Below, one piece after another: positions 11,478 through 23,400 of a stretch of 64,000 nt of DNA. The notes under the pieces were generated by a model. The model was not told the origin of the DNA and searched no databases. It was given only the letters and a program-made list of their open reading frames with translations. The translations under genes and the position numbers were made by a program. The first letter of the stretch is position 1. The number at the start of each line of letters is the position of its first letter. This stretch comes from Pelobates cultripes (Eukaryota > Chordata > Amphibia > Anura > Pelobatidae). The stretch covers positions 317,347,324 through 317,411,323 of the forward strand of contig OW240916.1 in assembly GCA_933207985.1 (NCBI GenBank), read 5' to 3'.

Positions 11478-14400
11478 GTAAGCGATCAGAGTACTGATCA
11501 AATCATTGATGGTAAAACACAATTCGATGTATTTATTATAGATATTTCCATGTGTCCGTACGGAAGAAAGAACCGTGTATTTCTCTAGGTTTTTGTTTGT
11601 CAATATATTTTTTGTTTGCTCACTGCAGTGCTTACAACAAATGTACTAGTCACTTGTAAGCGATACGAATATAAAATAATAATTACTGTGTTCTAAGCAG
11701 GATTCTATATTAAGCACACTGTGCAATAATAAGGCTATAAAATCAATATTGATTAATGTGGACATTTGTCATTGTTATCAAGTTATATATGCAAGGTAGA
11801 GCCAAAATGGTTTGATAAAAAAACTGTAAATAGTGCTCAGACTCTTGGTAGCATAACTACTACCTTGAACTGTAATGTTGGGTTTATTGGTGTTCCTTAG
11901 AGCACCCTTGTAACATATAATAAGTGCATACATGTATCTTAAAGAATGTGCTTACCAAGCCTATCTAACATTGCTTCCATGTCTCTTTTCCAGAGGAGGA
12001 AATCAGCAATATGAGGAAAGAACTGGAAAAATATGGCATTCAGATGCCGTCTTTTAACAAAATTGGAGGAATTTTAGCAAACGAGCTCTCCGTCGATGAA
12101 GCTGCTTGTAAGTTGAATTAATCTTATTGTGACTTTGCATATTAATATTTAGGTATGTCTCTCTACATTTTTTACATTTGGTTGTCTTCTCTTTTCAATG
12201 TTATCGCGAACCATATTATTTATAGAATAGAATTAAAAAAAATCTGTAAACTGTGATATTATGTACATGAGTGTATACCGCAGTAATGCATTGTCAGGCT
12301 CAGCATCCTAAAGGACACAATGTGTAGGTTTGACATGTGGATGTCTACTTTAATTTGTTCCAATTAACCCGCGTGTTTGTTTATACTGGTCGCCTCTTCC
12401 TGGTTTGTGATTCTTATTTTGTTTGTGTCTCGTCCTGGGTTGTTTTTTTTTGTTTTTTTTGTGTGTGAATCCACCTATTTTTTTTATTGAAATGGCCCAT
12501 TTCCTGTCCCCACACAGCGACATCTCAAATACCAAGAATCGAAAGCATGTGCAGATAATCTGGGGGTGAATGTTTTTGTTTTCCGAGGTTTAATCCTTTG
12601 TGCTTTCCCCTAATTTCAGTACATGCTGCCGTGATTGCGATTAATGGGGCTTTGGACAAGGGAATTGCAAGTCAAACAGTGGTAACACTAAGAAACCCCA
12701 ATGCAATGCTTCTAAATGTGGAAGAGGGTTTGGGAGACGAATACCACAAAGAGCTCGTACAAGCAAAGAAAATTAAAGAGGAAAATGCAAAATTAAAGGT
12801 AAAGCATCAACCATAATCCTATACATACCATCATCCCATCATCCTATACATCCCAACATCCCATCATCCCATCATCCTATACATCCCATCCATCCCATCA
12901 TTCCAAAATTTCAACATTCTGTTTTATTTTACTTCATGACCTACTGATAGCTATCTAAATAATAGCATGCAATGTAAGCATAACAGTTTAAAAATAAAAA
13001 GGCAATGTTGTACATTGCAGGGTTAAAACACTGCATCAAAAGCACTTCATTGAGATGTCGTGGTCTGGGGGACTTCAGTGATCCTTTAACTGTACATGAC
13101 TGCTTTAGTAGCTAGGTGGCACTATGTACAATAATATGATAGGTGGTGGGTTTTTCATAGGATATATAATTGGGTGTGTATCTGGTGGTGGGGTAATCTG
13201 GTCAATGCATTTGAGCACAACTTGTGTCATGACAGATTCATGTAGCAGGATGCACTATGGGAAGAAGGCAGGCCGGCGCAGGCAATGTTTTGCTCTGGGT
13301 AATCTTGGGTCCTGTGAATGTTACTTTGACATGTATCGCCTACATAGATATTGTTGCAGACCACGTACACCAATTCATGGCATACATGTTTCCCGATGGC
13401 AGTGGCCTCTTTCAGCAGGATAATACACCCTGCTACACTGCAAGAATTCTTCAGAAATGGTTGAGGAACATAACAAAGAGTTCACGGTGCTGCCATAGCC
13501 TCCAAATTCCCCAGATCTCAATCCGATTGAGCATCTGTTTGATGTGCTGGAACAAAAATTTGATCGATGGAGGCATATCCTCGCAACTTGCAGGACTTAA
13601 TGGATCTGCTGCTAATGTCTTGGTGCCAGATACCACTTGACACGTTCAGAGGTCTTATGGAGTCCATGCCTCAATGCTTTTGAGATGTTTTGGCAGCATG
13701 AGGGGACCTACTATATTAGGCAGGTGTTTTTTATGTTGTGGCTGATCGGTGTATACTCACCCCCAGTTCCTTAAACATGTGTACACAAATAACAGTACTG
13801 CGAGTGACCTGCGGCTGGGAGAACATGTTAGGAAGATGGGAACAAAACAAAACCGCCACCTGCAGCCCCCAATCATTTAGATGAGGTGCTCTGGCGACCC
13901 CTGTAACTCAAAGGAATGTGAAGGAGGTGACTGGCTGTGTTGAGCCAATTGGGTAATTGGCACTTCCACCTTCACTGAAGCAGGGTGACATGGCAGGATA
14001 GACCAAAGTGCAACTTAGAATCCGCTTGCTTGAGTAAGCAAGAGCCAAGCATTTGCTTATGATACTAGGACTCATGAATTTTTGCACACCTCACTTTTGC
14101 CTGTATGGTCTTAGATTATATATGTTTTGCTTCTGTCCAAAGGGGACTTAAAGATGTCCGCCGTCATGTAGCAATTTATGTGTGAATGACAGATGCTATA
14201 ATAAGATAATACAGTGGGGTCACTGGGGGGCAGAGGGGGCCATCGCCCCCCCTACATCGTGTTGTGCCCCCCCGGGTCCCCACAAATGCCAGCAACTTGC
14301 TGGCCATGTTCTTACATTCTATTCCCTCGGACTGTAACAGTGTGTGACAGCCCGGGGGAGGGAATGCAGGGCAGAGTAGCTCAGCTGGAACGGTGCTGGG

Positions 14401-17400
14401 AGCTGTCTGTGGCCGGAGGGAGCACTGACAGGCTCCCCTGCAAGGCCCTGCCCCCAAATGAAGCCCCGCCTCCCGCACATAAGCCCCGCCCGTCATTAAG
14501 CAGCAGATCATGCTGCTGCTGGAAAGGCAAAAAGATGGCTGTCTGACCCCCAGCAACAGGTAGGCTTGATATGCTCAGGTGTGTGTGTGTCTGTCTGCTA
14601 GTGTGGAAGCTTGTGTGTGTGTATGGACTCAGCAGTCTGTGTTTGTGTGTGTGTATGGACTCAGCAGTCTGTATGTGTGTATGGACTCAACAGTCTGTAT
14701 GTGTGTATGGACTCAGCAGTCTGTATGTGTGTATGGACTCAGCAGTCTGTATGTGTGTATGGACTCAGCAGTCTGTCTGTGTGTATGGACTCAGCAGTCT
14801 GTCTGTGTGTATGGACTCAGCAGTCTGTCTGTGTGTATGGACTCGGCAGTCTGTATGTGTGTATGAACTCAGCAGTGTGTGTGTATGGACTAAGCAGTCT
14901 GTATGTGTGTATGGACTCAGCGCTGTGTGTGTATGACTCAGCAGTCTGTATGTGTGTATGAACTCAGCAGTGTGTGTGTTAATGGACTCAGCAGTCTGTC
15001 TGTGTGTATGGACTCAGCAGTCTGTGTTTGTGTGTGTGTGTGGACTCAGCAGTCTGTGTGTGTACTCAGCAGTCTGTGTGTGTGTGTGGACTCAGCAGTC
15101 TGTGTGTGTGTGTGGACTCAGCAGTCTGTGTGTGTGTGTGGACTCAGCAGTCTGTGTGTGTGTGTGGACTCAGCACTGTGTGTGTATGGACTCATCAGTC
15201 TGTCTGTGTGTATGGACTCAGCAGTCTGTCTGTGTGTATGGACTCAGCAGTCTGTATGTGTGTATGGACTCAGCAGTCTGTGTGTATGGACTCAGCAGTC
15301 TGTCTGTGTGTATGGACTCAGCAGTCTGTCTGTGTGTATGGACTCAGCAATCTGTCTGTGTGTGTATGGACTCAGCTGTGTGTCTGTGTGTATGGACTCA
15401 GCAGTCTGTCTGTGTGTATGGACTCAGCAGTCTGTCTGTGTACGGACTCAGCAGTCTGTCTGTGTGTACGGACTCAGCAGTCTGTCTGTGTGTGTAGTCT
15501 GTCTGTGTGTGTATGGACTCAGCAGTCTGTGTGTATGGACTCAGCAGTCTGTCTTTGTGTATGGACTCAGCAGTCTGTATGTGTGTGTGTATGGATTCAG
15601 CAGTCTGTGTATGGACTCAGCAGTTTGTCTGTGTGTATGGACTCAGCAGTCTGTCTGTGTGTATGGACTCAGCAGTCTGTCTGTGTGTATGGACTCAGCA
15701 GTCTGTCTGTGTGTATGGACTCAGCAGTCTGTCTGAGTGTGTGGACTCAGCACTGTGTGTGTGTGGACTCAGCAGTCTGTGTGTGTGTATGGACTCAGCA
15801 GTCTGTGTGTGTATGTACTCAGCAGTCTGTGTTTGTGTATGTATTGACTCAGCAGTCTGTGTGTATGGACTCAGCAGTCTGTGTGTATGAACTCAGCAGT
15901 CTGTGTGTATGAACTCAGCAGTCTGGGTGTGTGTGTGTGTATGGTCAGCAGTCTGTGTGTGCAGTGGTGTATCCTGGTTTTGTGCTGCCCTAGGCAGGAC
16001 AAAACGCAGGCGCCAACCCCCCCTGCACCAACCCCCCCCGCCTTCTAAATACACACACACATTCAATGACAGATACGCATACACTCGCTAACAGAAACAC
16101 ACACACTAACAGACACACTCACACTCACTAACAGACACACACTCACTAACACACACACTCACAGGCAAACACACTCACACAGTCAGACACACACACACTC
16201 ACTGACACACTAACAGACAAACATAGTCAGACACACACACTAACAGACTCACTCACTAGCAGACACACACACTAACAAACACACACACATTAACACACAC
16301 ACACTCACTGACACACAAACTCACAGGCAAACACACACACACAGGCAAACACACACTCACTGACACACAGTCAGACATACACACTAACAGACACAGTCAG
16401 ACACACACACACTAACAAAACACACACACATTAACAGACACACACTCACTCACTCACTCACTCACATTAACACATTTTTTAATTTATTTTTATTTAGCCC
16501 CCCCCCCTTACCTTTGGGAGTGCTGGGGGGGAGGGGTTCATTACCTCCCTTGTGGTCCAGTGGATGCCGGCTGGGCTAGGCAGGCGGCTGGCGAGGGAGC
16601 TCTTCCCCTGAGCGGTCTGCTCAGCTCCCTCGCGCGCCGCAAAGTGAGGCTGGGAGCCGGAAGATGACGTCATCTTCCGGTTCCCAGCCTCACTCTGCGG
16701 CTCGCGAGGGAGCTGAGCGGACCGCTCAGGGGAAGAGCTCCCTCTCCAGCTGCCTGCCCAACGCCGCCCGCCAGCCCAGCCGGTCAGTTAGCCGCGAGGC
16801 TAACAAAGCATTTGCCTGGGCATTTGGGGGGCGGGGTTTTTTGCCGCCCCCTGAAAAATGCCGCCCAAGGCAAATGCCTTGTTTGCCTCGCGGCTAAAAC
16901 GCCCCTGTGTGTGTGTGTGTGTGTATGGTCAGCAGTCTGTGTGTCTCTTTGTGTAAGGACTCAGCAGTCTGTGTGTGTGTAAGGACTGTATCAAGGGAAA
17001 TGTGTTTGTTTTTATTTTTAAAAAAAACACATTGTGTCAGGGGCGGGGCTTAACATGCGGCAGGGGCAGGGTCAAACTGGGGTGAGGGTGGGGTTAAATG
17101 TGCCCCCCTACTTTAGTCCCTGGCCCACCATGTGCCCCCCCCCTAAAAATTAATCCTAGAGACGCCACTGAGATAACATGTAATCTTTTATCATAAATAA
17201 TAACAAATGGCAGATTTTTAGTTAAAAAGATTAATATTGGTTAAATCACAAGCAACATTTCATTTAAAGAAGTTTATTTTAAACCACATTTGATTTCCAT
17301 TGAAGCCATTGCAGAGTGTAATCTGTATTTTCATGCCCCTCATTCGTGGGTCTCTTCCAGTGAATAACTCACATTGTGGTATCGATGATTCAGGAGTCTC

Positions 17401-20400
17401 CCATGAGTTGATTTTTGTTGCTTGCACATCATGCATGGAATGCCTTCTTGAATACAAGGGGCTCAGAAATATCTTTCTCTGCGAACATGCTGGAGTTTCC
17501 CTGAGAACCAGCTGTGTAATCATTTGATTGTCACACATGAGGAGTCTGTATATAAACCCTTTGTGATGGGTTATTAAAGGATTAATGACTTGAAAATGTA
17601 TGGAGTTCTGTGTGTCCAGAGCTTGGAATCCAAGAGTGACTCTGATCGTTCCAAATGCATAATACAGATCAAATCTGAAATCACCGCTAATAAAGTACCG
17701 CATAAAACAACTCCGCTCTTTGATCCAGTTTGTGTATAGGTAAATGTGGAGATTGTATATACAGTGCAGTTGTTTAAGTTATTTAAACATTTTTCACATC
17801 AATCTACACACATTATCCCATAATGACAAATCAAAAACAAGATTTTTTTAAACTTTGAAAAAGTATTAAAATAAAAAACTGAAATGTCACATGGACATAG
17901 GTTTTCTGTGAGGTATTGATGACCTAAATAATTAGTAGGAAAGTTCTGCTGGGTAAAAGTTCCCATTATACTCTTTAGATTTACCACACCTGTCATTCTA
18001 TGAGGGTCAATATGTCCCCCATATTAGCATAAGAGAGATTAAAATCTCCTGAATGCCCCTACTTTTATTTACAGTTTGTTTACAGTGAGCAGGCAGGTCC
18101 CCCCGTGTAGTAGGGGTATGTTTCCTAAACCGCGAGCAGCTCACTGGCATTTCAAACTGGATATAAATCAGTATCTCATATAGAAGTGATAGAGAGCTAT
18201 GGTAAGAGTACGTGTAACCAATAGTTATAGCAAAAAGAATAATAATGTTGCAATAGGAAAAAGTAGCTATTTAGATCAGTAACACAGCCTATTGGTTACA
18301 TATACTCTTACTGTAGCTCTCTACCACTTCTATATCCAGCTCTAACCCCTTCCCGACCAACGGCGTATCAGGTACGTCCGACAAAAAAACGGTCCTTAAG
18401 GACTGCAGACGTTCCCAAAGAGCGGTCACATGGCCGCCATAGGTGTCCATAGTGCTGCCAGCAGGGGTACTGCCTGAACTGGCAGGTAGTATCCTTGCTG
18501 GTAATAAAAATAAAGTTAATAAATGTAAAAAATATGTGTGTGTGTGTAAATATATATATATATATAAATATCATAAAAAATAATTAAAAATAAATATAAA
18601 ATTTAAAAATAAAATATATGTAATTTTAGTCTAAGTGTATTTATTTATATATATATATATTTTAATATCAAAATACACTTAGAATTAAATGATATATATA
18701 TCTATGTATATATAAATAAATAAAAATAATATGAAATATACATATGTCCATATACATAATTGTACAAATGTACATGTAGACTTCAAATATTTAAATATGT
18801 ATAAATATATTTAAATTCTACGTGTATATGTATGAATATTTTTACATAATGAAGTAATTTTACTGATTGAAATTTGGGGAAATGGCCTGACAACCCAACA
18901 CATGGGAGGTACTGTTTTACTCGCTAGACTTCGCTGAACACAAATATTAGTGTTTCATAACAGTAAAACATATCACAGCGATGATATCATCAGTAAAAGT
19001 GACTTTTATTTGCATTTTTTTATACACAAACAGCACTTTCACTGATGATATTGTTGTAATGCGTTTTACTGTTTTGAAACACTAATATTTGTGTTCAGCC
19101 AAGTCTCACAAGTATAACAGTACCCCCACGAACAGATTTTATAGTTTTTTGAAAGTTACAGGGTCAACTATAAGACCTTTTTTTTTACATAGAAATTTGC
19201 CAGATTGGTTATATTGCCTTTTAGAGCGTATGGTAGCCCAGGAATTACCCCACAATGGCATACCGTTTGCAAAAGAAGACAACCCAAGGTATTTCAAATG
19301 GCATATGTTCAGTCTTTTTAATAGCCACTTAGTCATAAACACTTGCCAAAGTAAGCATTCATAATTGTTTTTTGCATTTTTAACATTCAAACAAATATAA
19401 ATGCTAACTGTAGCCAGTGTTTGTGACTAAGTGGCTACTAAAAAAGACTGGACATACACCATATTGAATACCCTGGGTTGTCTACTTTTCAAAAATATAT
19501 GACTTGATGGGGGTAAATTACATTAGTCGGCTTCAAAAATGTCCCAAATAGGACATGGGTGCATTATGACTAACTGTGAAAATTCCAAGTTGGAAAACGG
19601 GAATGCACACCCTCCAAAGAAGGTCTTTAAGCCCCCAGAGAACCCGACACACCTAAATATGGGTGGTGTCACTGGAAATAGCAAAGTGCTACTTGTACTT
19701 ATAGCCCTACTTTCCACAAAAAAGCTAAAAACATGTTAACATTTGGTATTTCTAAACTCAGGATAAAATTTAGAAACTATTTAGCGCAGGTGTTTTTTGG
19801 CGGTTGTAGAGGCGTTTTTTTTTTTTTTTACATTTTTTATTATATTTTATAATTTATTTTATAGTCAATTATATGATATGATGAAAATAATAACAGTAAG
19901 AAAATTCAAAAACGGTCTGGTCACTAAGGGGTTAAATACTGCGACCAGCCACTGGTTGCCCGCGAGTAGGGGCATGCGGGAGGATTTAACCTCCCTTTTA
20001 TTAATAGGTTTTAATGCGGGGTGGGGGGTAAGAATTAATATTATTTATTACAAGGAGGGAGCTTGTAGCGGTGCCGGCTCCCTCCTTGCTTTTTTTGGTG
20101 GGGAGGGGGTCGCATGCGCAATGTTATTTTCGTCCTAATGGCCGAAAACTAATTAATTTTTTCCGAATTTCGTCCGAAAAACTAATGTTTTACGGACAAA
20201 ATTTGGAATGGTTGAATTCAAGTTTTATTTAGTACAAACTCATTCGTACAAAATGAAAATTTCACTGGTGCACACGTCTAGAAATCAGTAAAGATAAATT
20301 GTTTTTGTTATAAATTACAGTCTAGTTGTTAAAATGTATTATTAGTAAGTCACTTAAAATGTCTCCGAACTGCTCTGCCCCCGGTTATACCCCCAGACGC

Positions 20401-23400
20401 CACTAAACTTAGTGTCCCTCTTTGTCCTTTTGAAATGTTGGAAGGTAACTGTATGATTTGTGATATATGTAAAGTACCTTGGATGATGACATTATATAAA
20501 TATTGCTAAATAAATATTACACATTTGTTATATGAAAATCAGGAAGTCAAGTTTATTGCTCCTAGAGACTGTGACAACGTAAGAAAGCCAAGCTTCACGA
20601 TATTCTTAATAAAGTTAGTTTTAAGTTACATATTGTCATGTATTGCTATTGATAATATTATGTGGTTTTATCGTCCCCGCAGAATAGTGTCATTTCTGAA
20701 GAAGAAAGGGATGTATATGAAGAATTACTTACCCAAGTCGAGATACAAGGCCATATCAATAAGGTTAACAGTAAGTATGAAATGCCAAATGCTTAAAGGG
20801 AAATTATCTCGAAAAAAATAAAATCTACACTCACATTGTTGATATAAGCAAACTTATCATAGTGTTTCGTTATCAGACTGATAGGTTTTGTGTTTCTTGA
20901 GACACTATATTTAAATATTTTGAACATTGGAAGGCCACCTTTTTGGTGTATCAGAACCCATACAGTGACAGTATTTGAAATAATCAGGAGAGTAAAATGC
21001 GTGGGGAGCAATACATTAATCCTCCAATGCATCCACAGATATAGAAGTTATTCTCCTATAATCAATGAACCAATTAGATCACATAGTTTTATTTTATTTT
21101 TACATACTCTATTAGAAAAACTGTAAAGTAACTGAAAATAAAATATTAATGCCAAAATTATAAAATGTACAGGAATATTTGCCTTCCTTATTATACCTAT
21201 TCGGTTTACATATTAGTAGAGCGTGAGACACTCTTTAGCAACTCAATTTTAAGTCCGTTGTGAGCTTATCTTGATATTGAAATATTACATTCATATATTC
21301 ACAGACAGTGTATTTTTGCTTATTTTATTTAGAATTGACAAATAATAATCTTTCACATGTGACTTGGTCACTGGACAACATCAGTTCTAACTAGCTGATC
21401 ATTTCCCTTTAATAAATAACCTGTGTAGTGATTGGATTGCGTGTGGAAGTGTAGAGTGTAGAAATGAGTGTGAAAAGAATATTTAAATGCAAGCAAACTA
21501 AACTAATGCGTTTCTTATGTTCTGCATGAGTTTTAATAAGCTATTGCTTTCCCCCCTCTAACAGACAGCCTCACTAGCCCAAAAGCTTGCTGCAGCTTGC
21601 GTTAGTGCTTGTTACTCTTTCTTTTAGCTATTTATTGTCTTATAAATTTTGATCCCTCTCCTTTTACTGCGATGGGAATAAGTCACGGAATGTGTGATTA
21701 TTCCAACACCACGATTGGTGCATATCAAGGACAGTCAACGTAACACTACAGCCTTTGCAGAGCATTCTGGGTTATGGGGCATGTTAACAGCCAAAGAGAG
21801 GGTCGGCTGCGGCTGTTACATAGTAAAATGTTAAATATCTATATATCTAGTTATACGTTCAAGCGGTAACATGTGGAAAACCTGTATATTTAATCTGTGC
21901 AGTCTTTGTAAGAATGTCTTTGCTTGCAGCCAATGTAGCCTTAGTCCAAGTAAATGAGGCCATTGACAAGAACGATGAAGTTGCTCTAATGCAGAGTCTG
22001 CTGCTCCCTGTTCTGAGTCTCTTTGAAGTACAGCAGCAAAATTCGTCATGGTACCTGACACAGTTGTGTAATTCGAAAGAACAGAAATCGCAGGTAATGG
22101 AGACCGCTTTAGACCATCTGGTTCATCTCTCATTAGGGTGGAATTCCAAAATGCCTTCTTCTAACTGTTGCTTGTTAGATTGTTCGCTTGCACGAAACAC
22201 AAAGATAAGACATTCGATATTAGTGTTTAATGCAGTAGAACAGTCTAACGAGCAGCTGTTAAAACTAGATTGCATAACTTTATTCAAATAACTTTTTTTT
22301 TTTTTTATAAATATGTGTGTCTGGTTAGGGCTGGGTCAATTGCCCCTTTCAAACCCTCCACCAAATGTATGTCCTCTCTCAACTCCTGGTATAAAATATG
22401 TGTATATGTCAATTTATTGTAAATAAATACATTGAAAAAAAAGACAGATTACCATTGCAATGTTTTGACATTTTATTGGTATTCGTCGGGCCTAACAAAT
22501 AAATCAGACATTGCCAAGGCATTTATTAATTATTATTACACACATGCAGCCTTGAGTGAAGATACAGAATTATTAAGAGACAGTATTGACTATAAGGACT
22601 TGTAATTGGAGATTCCACTCAGCCTCTGAAAGTAGCAAGTATTTCTGATTTCCGTTCTGCTTTTTAATGTAAAGACAAATAGCAGTGATCGGCCATGTCT
22701 CAGCCTATATGGTTCAGTAATGCTGATATTTGTACATGTAATAAATCAAAAGTGATATGAGAAAGCAATTAGGTCCCAGTTCAGGGAAGTATGTGCGTTA
22801 GAGTGCATCACTTTTACAACGTGATTTACAGGTTTGCATGAGCAATAAATTATAGCTAAACAGACCTCTATTGGTCCAGTGCAATGGGCAGTCTAGGGAT
22901 GGGAATCCTGTATAAAACAAAAACAAAAATTTCAAATTTACTGGAAAAGACGTAACAATATCTGATTGTAGTTGGTGCCCTTTGACTATATATTGAACCA
23001 AGAATGGCAAATGTAAAATATAAAAAAATTTGACTCCAGTATGAAGGAATGACAATGATGTACACTTGATTGATATCCCCACTATAACATAACTGGAGTA
23101 CCATTGAAGGTCCTTGATTACCTTTAGTATTTGCATGTGATGCCTGTAAGTAATGGAAATCTGTACATGCAGTAGGGATTGTATGTGTCCAACGTAACAT
23201 CTTGCAAGCACTGCGCATGCCTGCATGTCTGTCCTGCAACTGGCTGCCTTACTTTTCATGGGATGTTAATCTGACTAAGCTGCCACATCACTAAAATCTG
23301 GAAAAAATACGGACACAACGGATATGTTCCAAAGACAATTTTAGTACAAAACTGAAAAATGCAGTATAGCGCTCAGATGTATTTGCTAAGCTGTGAGATG

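Larger units (their letters stand above)
15962..16907. mobile_element. Nested CAG-ended (hAT-like) element inside the minisatellite
   Basis: The left end is CAGTGGTGTATCCTGG; the right end, inverted, is CAGGGGCGTTTTAGCC. Both flanks are TGTGTGTG (15954-15961, 16908-16915), consistent with an 8-bp duplication but not proof in a GT-rich target. The minisatellite phrase GTATGGTCAGCAGTCTGTGTGT occurs on both sides. The interior has a CA-rich tandem region (16045-16475) and a GC-rich palindrome (16591-16747). No transposase. Confidence 0.65.
14204..17178. mobile_element. hAT-like non-autonomous element (14212-17170) with 8-bp target duplication, filled by a minisatellite and a nested element
   Basis: The outer termini are CAGTGGGGTCACTGG at 14212 and, inverted, CAGTGGCGTCTCTAGG ending at 17170. 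The flanking 8-mers are AGATAATA (14204-14211) and AGATAACA (17171-17178), one mismatch, as expected for an 8-bp hAT target duplication. Next to the ends are matching G- and C-rich blocks (14224-14285 and 17080-17150). The interior is mostly a 24-bp minisatellite plus a second CAG-ended element, with no transposase. The 2.96-kb size comes mainly from repeat expansion. Confidence 0.7.

Noticed and set aside
11370..11588. + strand 72-codon frame overlapping the first IQGAP2 exon
   Set aside because: It is in a different frame from the true exon ([10 protein letters not shown]), which is fixed by the splice sites and conservation.
14571..15912. Several long overlapping + strand open frames rich in Cys, Val, Ser and Leu
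   Set aside because: They are translations of a 24-bp GT-rich minisatellite in all three frames. The unit length is a multiple of three and has no stop, so openness carries no coding meaning.
17260..17703. 147-codon - strand open frame, open further upstream by about 20 codons
   Set aside because: No recognisable domain, no splice sites and no partner exons. By a rough stop-codon estimate, an open frame of this length is not surprising somewhere in 64 kb of six-frame sequence.
17780..17860. CACATCAATCTACACACATTATCCC motif as evidence of a named transposon
   Set aside because: The motif is familiar from vertebrate repeats but I could not find element ends or coding sequence, so no class is assigned.
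22798..23259. Two overlapping - strand open frames of about 150 and 120 codons
   Set aside because: Both frames open together in low-information sequence, with no family resemblance.
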